The notes beneath the pieces were generated by a model. That model did no database searches. It saw nothing but the letters and a program-made list of their open reading frames with translations, and had not been told where the DNA came from. 64,000 nucleotides of DNA from Cavenderia fasciculata (Eukaryota; Evosea; Eumycetozoa; Acytosteliales; Cavenderiaceae). The DNA lies in the NCBI RefSeq assembly GCF_000203815.1, contig NW_004457734.1, forward strand, positions 627,233 to 691,232, in the 5' to 3' direction. The translations under genes and the position numbers were made by a program. Of the stretch, positions 11,121 through 19,350 are shown piece by piece (the first letter of the stretch is position 1; each line of letters opens with the position of its first letter).

Positions 11121-11604
11121 ATGATTCGAGTTAGACTGTTGTTCTTTGTTTCGGTTCGAGAAATAGAGGAGGAGGACGAGGAGGATGAAGGAGATGGGGG
11201 GGAGTCAAGGTGAACCCCAAACCAGCGAAAAGAACCATCATAACCATTCTTGATATTATCTTTGCTACTATTCTAGTCTAGTATAGTGACACAAGTCTAA
11301 TTGATTGTTCTCTCGATTGAGTGCTCTTCACCCCAACAACAACAACAACAACAACAACAACAACTCGAAACCAAAATCCAAAATATATGAAATAATTGCA
11401 TTGTATAGTTAGATACCACTATAGTGTTGTGACTCTTGGGGGTCTTGTTGAGGGGCGATAGATAGAAGGGACTAGAGGGCACAAGGAAGATGATGGAGAA
11501 GAGTGCCAATAGCTTTGCTACCTGCTTTTGCAAGCCTTCTGTGACACGGCCTCCCTCGTTTCCAGTGCTCTGGCGAGCAAACAACCATACACGATTGATT
11601 TGGT
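10866..11604. promoter_or_regulatory. Upstream region of family B gene with repeat R2
   Basis: From the family B start codon, about 115 bases of unique sequence lead into repeat R2 (10981-11303), which includes a ~70 base (CT)n run near 11048-11118. From 11304 to 11604 the minus strand is open and reads MNQINRVWLFARQSTGNEGG and onward. This looks like genuine protein and may be the true C-terminus of the neighbouring long family A gene in another frame. A GTT run near 11336-11362 follows. Confidence 0.6.
10981..11303 (-). repeat. Cluster upstream repeat, copy R2
   Basis: This copy lies upstream of the family B gene rather than a family A gene. It matches R1 almost base for base from the purine-rich patch through the (CT)n run to the GACACAAGTCTAATTGA end, then continues TTGTTCTCTCGATTGAGTGC as in the inverted copy R4. 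It lacks the family A-specific proximal part (the GTT run and TATATAATTGATAG box). The shared unit is therefore the distal ~300 bp, not the whole family A promoter. Confidence 0.9.
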
Positions 11605-11880
11605 TCATATCTTGATCCTCGAACTGCTTCCTAATCTGGTCGAGGGATTTGTAATTGTTGTTTCGTTGATTGGGTAAATTTGGTTGATTGTTGTTGTTGT
11701 TGTTGTTGTTGTTGGGTTGATTGAGTAGATTTGGTTGATTGTTGTTGTTATTGTTGTTATTGTTGGGTTGATTTGGTTGATTGTTGTTTCGTTGATTGGG
11801 TTGATTGTTGTTGTTGTTGTTGTTGGGTTGATTTGGTTGATTTGGTTGATTGTTGTTTCGTTGATTGGGTTGATTGGTTG

Positions 11881-11959
<79 letters not shown>

Positions 11960-13486
11960 CTTCTATTGGCCAACAATGCAACATTCATTTGATCTCGCCT
12001 GGCGTTACGAACGATGGCTTCGTCATTCCGTACTTTGATCACTCCACGTTTGGCAATGGAAGTCAACACTTTGTTATTTGAGAGGTTGTCGATGGTAATC
12101 AAAAATATTGACACATTGGTTTTGTTCCAATCGAAAGAGTGGAACCATTTGGCGGCATCCAGGTAGCAGTTGTTGGCTCCGGCAACATTCTTGAAACTAT
12201 GGTTGAGTGATTCTATAATAATACAAATGATAGAAAATAATACAATAATTAGTTAATGATTCATTGTCTTGTAATTCATGTATTTGTACAATAACATACT
12301 ATCTATAGTATCAATATCTGGACAATCTTGAGAGAATCCCAAAAGATAGGAGCCAGAGCGGGAGTTGATGGTGGCATTTCGGGTTTCAAATACAGAGATC
12401 AACGAGTCAAAGTATTTGTCAATGATACCATATGGTATATCCAAATATTGAGCACCAAAACATTTGCGGCGAATGTAGGTATGGAGGACCACCTTTTCGG
12501 ACTCTGTAGGGAACTTGAAGGCAATACGGTTATTGGTAGTCTGTTGGTTCACAAATCGATTGCGTCCCAACAAGTGGACGACTTGCTTCTTGATGAGAAA
12601 TTTCACCAACAACTTGGTGTTTTCCGTGAGAAGGTTGGCATATGTATCGTCTCTAAACATTCTACGGGTTCTAAGAGTCGAGATGTTGTAGACATTGGGG
12701 TCGGTTGCCTCGTCGCAGTATGCCACCAAATATCGAAACAAGACGAACTGGAACCCCACTGGATGGGGCAGAGTTGTGAAGCCTAAAGGAAAGGCGTTCT
12801 TTGCATAGACGTATGCAAAGAGGTGACAGACATCAATGTCTTCGAAACCATCGATAACAATCGGACCACCATCATTGTTTGGATCTTGAGAAGATGAAGA
12901 TGAAGTTGAACCAGAGTCTGAATCTGAATCTGAATCTGAATCTTGGGGAGGAGAAACAATTGATTGGACCCATGCCAATAGTGGCATAACCTTCCTAACA
13001 TTGGGATCATTCTTGCAAACAATGCAATGCTTGATTCGTCTGTAATACACGTAGATCCCAACGGTAGAGTCAAAGAATGGGACAATAGTCGGTCCAACGA
13101 TTTGGACGACCTCTGGGAATGTAGACAACAGCGACAATATTCTTCCCAGTTTGACAGATCCGTTTGCTATAGTAATAGTAATAGTAAATAATAGTATAAG
13201 TATGTGATATATGATATATTGGTTTCTTATTGATGATTGATTGATATTTACGATTGGTCATATATGATGCATATATAATGTTGGGAAGAGGGTCAATGGT
13301 ATACCTTTGGTATCTATTGTGGGTAACCGCTCCCTCAAACAAATAGGACCCAAATCTCTCCTCTTGAAGGAGTTCAAGTAATCCGGTGTAGAGATGGATT
13401 GCATTGGCCTCTAGAGCATTCGACATTGATTCATATCCTCTCTCTCGAGTTGCCAATCGGTTGACCCAATTGACAATATTCTCCAT
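11605..13486 (-). CDS. Family A protein, long copy (A2)
   Basis: Three exons, 13486-13252, 13166-12300 and 12212-11605, join in frame to give about 569 residues. Exon 1 starts MENIVNWVNRLATRERGYES. Exon 2 holds PFFDSTVGIYVYYRR, an Asp/Ser-rich linker, GGPIVIDGFEDIDVCHLFAY, EKVVLHTYIRRKCFGAQYLD and FETRNATINSRSGSYLL. Exon 3 holds VAGANNCYLDAAKWFHSF and FLITIDNLSNNKVLTSIAKR, then a long poly-Asn tract and degenerate Asn/Ile/Pro/Thr repeats. I do not recognise any known domain, signal peptide or membrane segment. After the CAA-type repeats the frame ends at 11605, but an adjacent frame continues with more convincing protein to 11297, so the C-terminus is uncertain. At least four broken relatives lie to the right. 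An upstream in-frame ATG (13582) exists but falls in the repeat, so MENIVNW is preferred. Confidence 0.65.
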
Positions 13487-13970
13487 TCTCTTGTTGTTGT
13501 TGTTGTTGTTGTAAAGTATATATAATTGATAGTGTTGTAATAATCTTTGTTTGTAGAAGTTACAACTGATATTGTGAATCACAAGCCATTGCTAGTGTCT
13601 GTGTTATTGTTGAGTAAGAGGAGGAGGAAGAGGAGTAGTTGTGATGCTTGAGCCATCAGAGGATGCCAACCAGTATCGAGTCATCTCTCTCTCTCTCTAT
13701 CTCTCTCTTGATGATTCGAGTTAGACTGTTGTTCTTTGTTTCGGTTCAAGAAATAGAGGAGGAGGACGAGGAGGATGAAGGAGATGGGGGGGGGGAGTCA
13801 AGGTGAACCCCAAACCAGCGAAAAGAACCATCATAACCATTCTTGATATTATCTTTGCTACTATTCTAGTCTAGAAAAGTGACACAAGTCTAATTGATTG
13901 TTCACTGCTCTTCACACTCGTAAAAGAATAATTGAACCGTAATTCAAAAATTTACCATTATTTCCCTGAG
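13487..13970 (-). repeat. Upstream region of A2 with cluster repeat R3
   Basis: Repeat R3 proper spans about 13618-13900, and the family A-specific proximal part spans 13495-13617. The CT run is short here (about 25 bases) and interrupted by one A, unlike the ~70 base runs of R1 and R2. The same interruption is seen in the inverted copy R4, so R3 and R4 are sister copies. The ~70 bases after 13900 are unique spacer separating R3 from R4. Confidence 0.85.
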
Positions 13971-14252
13971 GGTGAAAAGCACTCACTCGAGAGAACAATC
14001 CATTAGACTTGTGTCACTATGCTAGACTAGAATAGTAGCAAAGATAATATCAAGCCAAGCTAAATGATGGTTTACCTTGACCCCTTCTCTTCCTCCTCCT
14101 GAACAACAGTCTAACTCGAAGCATCAAGAGAGAGAGAGATAGAGAGAGAGAGAGATGACTCGATACTGGTTGGCATCCTCTGAAGTTCAAGCGTCACAAC
14201 TACCCCTCTTCCTCCTCCTCTTACTCAACAATAACACAAACACTAGCAATGC
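13971..14252 (+). repeat. Cluster upstream repeat, inverted copy R4
   Basis: This is the reverse complement of R3 with internal deletions, ending with the TTACTCAACAATAACACA block that matches the proximal part upstream of family A. R3 and R4 form a head-to-head inverted repeat around a ~70 base spacer. The broken family A copy that follows on the plus strand is in the orientation expected if R4 was its upstream region. Confidence 0.85.
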
Positions 14253-14614
14253 AAGGATATATCATATCATTCAGAGATACTTTGACTCGTTGACCAGTAT
14301 CTTTGAAACTCGAAATGCCACCATCAACTCCCGTTGTGGCTCCTATCTTTTGGAATTCTCTCAAGATTTATAGATAGTATGTTGGTACAAATACATGAAT
14401 CATTCACTAATATTATTATTATATACTCAACCATAGTTTCAAAGAATGTTGCTGGAGCCAACAACTGCTACCTGGATGCCGCCAAATGGTTCAACTCATT
14501 CAAAGCAATGTGTCATTATTTCTGATTACCATCGACAAACTCTCAAATAACAAAGTGTTGACTTACCTTGCCAAACGGGTGACCAAAATACGAAAGGTCG
14601 AAGCCGTCGCTGCA
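14253..14614 (+). pseudogene. Broken family A copy (A3)
   Basis: Plus-strand sequence matches the end of A2 exon 2 (FDSLTSIFETRNATINSR, GSYLLEFSQD), the intron with its GTATGTT donor, and the start of exon 3 (NVAGANNCYLDAAKWF, LITID, LSNNKVLT). Exon 1 and most of exon 2 are absent, and the frame is not maintained through exon 3. Retention of the intron shows it was copied as DNA. Exon 3 is interrupted at about 14615 by a fragment of the RasGEF gene. Confidence 0.8.
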
Positions 14615-14823
14615 ATGAGGGAATGTAAATTATTTGTACTTTCAAGTAAATGAGTATAGTAGTTGGCAATATGAGAGACATCATAGGGACACCCTTCCAA
14701 GAGTGAAACTAGATGTGAGATATTATTGATGACCGATGATGCTGCATCGGTGAGTATCCTATCCAACTGTTCAGTATTGCTATTGGTCGATATCGATGAC
14801 AATGTCTTGGTATCGATAATGAT
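14615..14823 (-). repeat. 209 bp fragment copied from the RasGEF gene
   Basis: This segment is the reverse complement of 51599-51807 in the RasGEF coding exon, with one difference in 209 bases by my reading. It encodes the stretch SSISTNSNTEQLDRILTD onward in the minus frame but lacks any start, promoter or downstream exon. It lies inside broken family A copy A3. The octamer ATGAGGGA occurs at 14615-14622 (within the copied segment) and again at 14825-14832 just outside it. That could be a target duplication or microhomology used in repair. The near identity makes this a recent event. Confidence 0.92.
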
Positions 14824-15371
14824 TATGAGGGAAGTTTGTTTGTCCCAATTGTTGTGATGCGTCTGTTGTAGTTGTTGAATCGATTGATAATTAATCTACC
14901 TTTTGCTTCAACAAAACTCAAACAAAAATTATCATTTAATTTGAAATTCTTTCTGAGCTGAAGCCTCAAAACAAATCGGAGCTGATTATTTATATTATTA
15001 TTGACTACAACAACAAGAACAATAATTCAAAGAGAGAGAGAGGGTGAGTGATTCCTCTTGATGAGAGAGTACTATTGCAATGGAGTATACCCTCTCCCTT
15101 CTTCCTCCACTGATCAACAGATCGATATTTGTGATATCTTTGTTGTAGTATCAAGAAGAGACAAACAGGGTTGTATTGGCCATTCAAACTTATCTATTGC
15201 TGTTGCTCGATGACACTGCTGGTCCAAAGGTAAGTATATACAATACAAAGTATAAATTGAGTACATCATCAACTAACAATTGAATCTCTTTCACTATCAC
15301 TCTGACAGAGTTAGATTTGTGCTAGCATTGTAATATAGCAGAAGCTCCTCTCTGCTGCTCTTTCTGTTTCA
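14824..15371. other. Scrambled accessory DNA with no clear gene
   Basis: This contains AT-rich sequence, a short GAGAGAG run near 15030, and a possible splice donor after a Leu-rich frame ending DDTAGPK near 15229. I cannot connect these into a gene. The surroundings are family A remnants, so this is probably decayed duplicate DNA. Confidence 0.4.
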
Positions 15372-15845
15372 AGTGAGCCAGCACAAGATCCAAACGGTTC
15401 CGGTCCAGTTGTTGTCGAGAACATGGATGCCATCGACGCTTTCCACTTCAAGTAGTTCAAGCAATGATCCAGTGTTGAGATGGGCTGCAATGTTGAAATG
15501 AGTGCATTTGCTGTATATCCTCTCTATAGACCGTGGAACAGGTGGTCCTCCACACCTATGTCACCAGAAAGACGTTTGGTCCACACTACTTGAGCATACC
15601 ATATGCCATCATCAAGGAGTACTTTGGCTCATTGCAAAGTATCATGGAGACAAGAGACGCTACCATCAACAGTCGAAATGATTCTTATCTGTTGGCATTT
15701 CAAGGTTGTGAAGAGAATATTCATAGTATGTATTACACTTTGACATTGTTACATTACACTTTGGTATTGTTAATTTACACTTTGACAAAGACAACAACGA
15801 TAACTAATATTATTATTATTTTAGATGGTACCTTCGACCTTTTGT
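15372..15845 (+). pseudogene. Mosaic of broken family A pieces (A4)
   Basis: Three pieces are recognisable. Near 15372-15455 a plus-strand piece reads QDPNGSGPVVVENMDAIDAF, like A2 QDPNNDGGPIVIDGFEDID. Near 15455-15525 a minus-strand piece resembles exon 1. From 15530 a plus-strand piece of exon 2 reads EQVVLHTYVTRKTFGPHYL and ETRDATINSRNDSYLLAF, followed by an intron starting GTATGTATTA with repeated TTACACTTTG words. The mixture of orientations shows rearrangement after duplication. No continuous gene remains. Confidence 0.7.
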
Positions 15846-15857
15846 AGTGCAATTCAT

Positions 15858-16168
15858 CTCTCGACGCCATTGCAATCCATCTCTACACTGAATTACTTGG
15901 ACTCCTTCGAGAGGAGAGATTTGGGTCCTATTTGTTTGAGGGAGCGGTTACCCACAATAGATACCAATGGTATACCATTGACCCTCTTCCCAACATTATA
16001 GTAGCATCATATAAGACCAATCGTAAATATCAATCAATCATCAATAAGAAACCAATATATCATATATCACATACTTATACTATTATTTACTATTACTATT
16101 ACTGTAGCAAACGGAGCAATCAAACTGGGAAGAATATTGTCACTTTTGTCTATCCAAATCGTTGGTTA
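15858..16168 (+). pseudogene. Broken family A copy (A5), exon 1 with intron
   Basis: The plus strand matches exon 1 (EERFGSYLFEGAVTHNRY, TIDPLPNIIVASYKTN), the following intron with GTAAATATC donor and CTGTAG acceptor, and the first codons of exon 2 (QTGKNIVTF-like in the unspliced frame). The 5' end of exon 1 is missing or displaced and exon 2 stops after a few codons, passing into unrelated sequence at about 16165. Confidence 0.75.
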
Positions 16169-16552
16169 ATGAGTGGTTGCAGAGTTGGGGGTATGTGGAA
16201 CATCCTACTTCTTGGAAGAGCCCACGCTGATGGTGTCGAGAGAGGTATTTACATTATGGATTGTGGCTACCAGGTGGTCCACCGTATTGTCTTGGATCAA
16301 GGCATCATCAAATTCGTTGATGTTGACTACGCTCAATTCAAACAAGACATGCTCAACATGTCTGAAACTTACTATTTCTACTCAAGTGATATGGGTGGTT
16401 ATGCCAGTCGGTTGCACACTTCAAAACATCTCATGAAGAATGTGCACACTGACAATCAGGTCAAGGATGCCTTCTCCAAGGCATTTGACCAGGTCAGAGA
16501 CGTTGCCTTTTGGGCAAGATCGTCCAACACTAGATTTGAAACTGTAGCATGA
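16169..16552 (+). CDS. Open frame of unknown origin joined to A5 remnant
   Basis: A 127-residue open frame starts MSGCRVGGMWNILLLGRAHA and contains YIMDCGYQVVHRIVLDQG and FKQDMLNMSETYYFYSSDMG. The composition is ordinary globular protein, unlike the repeats around it, so it probably derives from a real gene exon. The same frame is open back to 15932 through the family A remnant. I recognise no family. It may be the last exon of a lost gene rather than an expressed one. Confidence 0.35.
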   Translation: MSGCRVGGMWNILLLGRAHADGVERGIYIMDCGYQVVHRIVLDQGIIKFVDVDYAQFKQDMLNMSETYYFYSSDMGGYASRLHTSKHLMKNVHTDNQVKDAFSKAFDQVRDVAFWARSSNTRFETVA

Positions 16553-16980
16553 TTTGGTAGTTGACACTCCTGGAGTCCTTTGGTTGACTAGTGGTGCTGG
16601 TGGAAGTGGTGCTGGTAGAAGTTGCTGGTAGAAGTGCTGGTGGAAGTGGTGCTGGTGGAAGTGGTGGTGGCAGCTGCCACACTACAGTATCGATGATCAA
16701 GCATGTCATTGTCTTGGCGTTTCAAGATTGAGATGATAATGGTATGTATTAATTATTATTACTTTACACTTTGCCACTATCACTTTACACTTTGCCATTA
16801 TTACTATTATTGCTACCAAAAAAGACAACAACAATAACTAATATTCTTTCATAATTATTAGAAGAAGTTCAATACACCAATGTTGATGGATTGTTAGAAA
16901 GTTTACGATGCATGGTGGTGTCCTCAAATAAGAAACCAACAATCTTGACATCATCAACAACAACAACACAACACAACACC
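16553..16980. repeat. Noncoding stretch with GGTGCTGGTGGAA minisatellite
   Basis: At about 16590-16672 there are imperfect tandem units of GGTGCTGGTGGAAGT. At about 16720-16860 lies the intron-like AAGATTGAGATGATAATG sequence with repeated TTTACACTTTGCCA words. The latter recurs inverted near 20800-20868. I see no gene. Confidence 0.7.
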
Positions 16981-17368
16981 TAAAAGAATACAATAATAAC
17001 CTCGGATGAATTCCAATCTGTGAGATTTGTAATTGACTGTTGGCAGATCAGTACTGAATATTCAACAATCAACAATCGATTCAACAATTCATTACAAATC
17101 TCATAGATCGGAATTGATTGACCAGGATGGATCAGTGCCAATCTTGGTGACTGTGTTTCCAAAGCACCTGCTCGCTCTCGGGATATATATAATCATTCAT
17201 GTGTGACTGTTGTTGTTGTGCTCACGTCATTGTTGCATATTATCGATCGATTATGATCTCTTTATCTAAATAAATGTATACTACTCAAAAGCTTGAACTC
17301 CAAACGATCTTTCAATCAATAGTAGAAATAGATTCTTTGATTTGTCAATATTCCCAAACTATTATCGT
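16981..17368. repeat. Inverted repeat H, left arm, with internal hairpin
   Basis: This ~390 bp segment is about 95-97% identical to the reverse complement of 20409-20760. It contains its own imperfect hairpin: arms 17013-17042 and 17082-17111 match at about 25 of 30 positions around a 39 base loop. Read on the minus strand it has a small open frame, METQSPRLALIHPGQSIPIY onward, which is open in the other arm too. The arms flank the host genes between 17.9 and 20.3 kb. Confidence 0.92.
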
Positions 17369-17625
17369 TTCAGGTCATTCAGTTCTTTGACACCACCGAT
17401 GGAATCTAATGTACCGAGAAGTCAAGCACGTCAAAGTCTCCAAAAGAATGATCTTCATGTGGGGAAAGTCATCCAATACATAGTATGTATTAATTACTAT
17501 TGTTACTAATTCATTTACATATATATATCACTCTCTAGAAAACCTAGGATCAGAGATCATGATGACAATGATAATAACAGCAACAAAATTAAGGAATACT
17601 TTGTTGTTCGATCTCTGACTACCTA
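17369..17625. other. Spacer between repeat H and the EF-1alpha fragment
   Basis: AT-rich sequence carries a short GTATGTATTAATTACTATTG stretch that resembles family A intron starts. No gene or longer repeat is visible. Confidence 0.45.
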
Positions 17626-17838
17626 CCAGTAAATCATATTCTTGATGAAATCTCGATCCATGCCTGGGGGCATCAATGATACTTTGGCAGGGGTTCGAAC
17701 TTCCAGAGAGCAATATCGATGGTGATACCACGTTCACGCTCAGCCTTGAGCTTGTCCATGACCCAGACGTACTTGAAGGATTGCTTACCCATTTCAGCAG
17801 CCTCCTTCTAGTATTTCTCAATGACATGCTTGTCGATT
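17626..17838 (-). pseudogene. Fragment of an EF-1alpha gene
   Basis: Read on the minus strand this matches EF-1alpha from about 5198 to 5418 ([20 protein letters not shown] through DIALWKFE and the DAPGH region). Identity is roughly 86-88%, with small insertions and deletions and an in-frame stop. It covers only the first quarter of the gene. It is older than the RasGEF fragment, or derived from a diverged paralogue. A related, shorter piece lies at 21312-21421. Confidence 0.9.
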
Positions 17839-17842
17839 ACTT

Positions 17843-18543
17843 GCCCATTTCAGCAGCTTCCCTCGAAACCACTCTCGTCAATGTTCAAACAAACAATTGT
17901 GGTACAAGTCTGGAAAGTGGTAGTAGTGGTGGTTTACCAAAAAAGAAATGGGGTTGCTCGTTTTGTAAACAGTAATAATAATAAATATATCCATTGAACA
18001 AATAAATATTTATATCTATATTCATTTCAATTTCTTCTTTATGTATTTGTAGTAATTGTAATAAATATAATTCAATGGGAAGAATTAGTTTAGATTTGCT
18101 AGTAGAAAGTGTATCAAAAGGAATTGAATTGAAACAAATCAAAGCAAAAGAATCCATATCCTTATTGATCGAAAGATCAAAATCAATAGATCCAATTCTA
18201 TACCAATATTTGAATGTACATACCAAACCAAATGCAATCCTAACAAACCAATATTCATTAATACTATTATATATAGGAGATCCAAAACACTCAAGACAAT
18301 GAAAAAGAATGGGTATTGATAATGGCAGATAAATTCAAAAATACTAGTACCATTGCCAATGATATCATGACGATTCGTAAACAACTATGTCTATCGATCC
18401 AACAAGATTTGGATGAATTCAAAGAGACTGTTACCCAACAACAATCAGTCAAACAGGAACTAAACATCAACTCGAGTCCAACCTTTTCGCCACTCTATAC
18501 CAGGTTATTACAATTGGAACAATTCCTCTTTCAATTAATTTGA
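17843..18543 (+). CDS. Unknown Cys-containing protein with disturbed 5' end
   Basis: The exons appear to be a first exon ending at 17971, then 18053-18215 and 18277-18543, joined in frame. The encoded protein reads GGLPKKKWGCSFCKHNCNKY across the first junction, giving a C-x2-C-x3-C cluster. It continues through a helical SLDLLVESVSKGIELKQIK region, EKEWVLIMADKFKN, and ends LYTRLLQLEQFLFQLI. I do not recognise the family. The first exon is unclear because the frame runs upstream into the EF-1alpha fragment, and its sequence around 17840-17910 recurs inverted at 21262-21326. The original promoter and start may have been lost or replaced by the insertion, so it could be a pseudogene. The GTACAT donor at 18216 is weak. 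Confidence 0.45.
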
Positions 18544-18646
18544 ATCGTGACCAAGACCAAAATAAATTACCAAAGAAAATGTTGGTTTATTATTATTATA
18601 TTATTGACATGTACCGATTATTATTATTACGAGTTTTAGATTCTTA
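18544..18646. other. Short convergent spacer
   Basis: About 100 bases of AT-rich sequence lie between two convergent stop codons, including AATAAA-like signals that could serve 3' end formation for both genes. Confidence 0.4.
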
Positions 18647-19137
18647 TTAATAATTCTCAGTTGAATATGGTTGTTGTGGTTGTTTATCTTTTTGTGATTG
18701 TTTACTAAATAAATCTTGTTCTCTCTTTTGTTTCATACGTAATAAATATCTAAGAGAAAAGAAACTGATTAGTTCAAAAAAGATCTTCTTTTCTCCTCTT
18801 TTCTTTCTTGTTCTTCTTTGTTACATACTCATCATATTGACACTTTTCATATGCATGTCTTTCATCAGAACATTTCCAAGGTGCATAACTTTCCTTTACT
18901 CTACAATTGTTTAATGGTATCAATAAATGAGCACAATAATCTCTAAAGTTTAAAGGAATTGCATTTGCTTCCAATTCTTCTGATGTTGCAATCATTACTA
19001 AAGTATATGTATATGTATATGTATATAGACATCATGTTAGTTGTGGTGGTCATATCTTTCTTTATCTCTTTATCTATTCCTTTACCTCTAGTTCCATCTG
19101 GTCTAATAGTAAGTGGTGGAGTTTCGTGATGACCCAT
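18647..19137 (-). CDS. ndufb7: NADH dehydrogenase (complex I) subunit B18 / NDUFB7
   Basis: This is an accessory subunit of mitochondrial complex I on the intermembrane-space side. Three exons, 19137-19086, 18997-18829 and 18749-18647, give 107 residues in frame. The twin C-x9-C motif that is diagnostic for the family is intact: CAHLLIPLNNC and CSDERHAYEKC, preceded by IPLNFRDY and followed by QYDEYLLRMKQKR. The second intron uses a GTATGT donor inside the codon after YD, which gives a much better match to the family (QYEEY) than reading through. The gene is divergent from prohibitin, with about 210 bp between start codons. Confidence 0.95.
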
Positions 19138-19350
19138 TTCTCTTATTCTCTTCTTTTGATAATATATATAAACTTAAATATGATCGCAAACTACTACTAT
19201 TATCTCTTTGCTCACACACCAACACCAAGCAATGACGCTCGATGATCATCATTAAAATTTAATTTTGACAAAATTTCTTTCTGTACATTCAAACTTTTCT
19301 TTATCGATTATTAAACAAGTAATAGATAGATAAATAGATAATAGAGAGAG
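19138..19350. promoter_or_regulatory. Bidirectional promoter of NDUFB7 and prohibitin
   Basis: Only ~213 bases separate the start codons of two divergent nuclear genes for inner-membrane mitochondrial proteins. The segment contains an ATAATATATATAAAC stretch, a CACACACCAACACC patch and a central TTGACAAAATTTC region. I infer a shared promoter. No specific factor site is recognised. Confidence 0.6.

Noticed and set aside
11731-12081. Plus-strand Val/Asp/Cys repeat frame
   Set aside because: Antisense of the CAA repeats in the third exon of family A gene A2.
7921-14252. Idea that repeats R1-R4 are a CRISPR array or terminal repeats of one large transposon
   Set aside because: Spacing is 2-3 kb and units carry microsatellites; there is no transposase-like gene or target duplication at their ends, so I kept the neutral term repeat cassette.
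14563-14802. 79-codon minus-strand frame resembling RasGEF
   Set aside because: A 209 bp copied fragment with no start context, promoter or downstream exons; not a gene.
17685-17705. GGGTTCGAAC resembling a tRNA T-loop
   Set aside because: It is antisense EF-1alpha coding sequence; no cloverleaf can be drawn around it. I found no tRNA gene in the window.
17528-17827. 99-codon minus-strand frame
   Set aside because: It reads the EF-1alpha fragment in the wrong frame (same peptide as the shifted frame over 5193-5405).
7350-17900. Retroelement or integrase-bearing origin for the accessory block
   Set aside because: No reverse transcriptase, integrase, tyrosine recombinase or capsid-like motif is visible and the copies keep introns.
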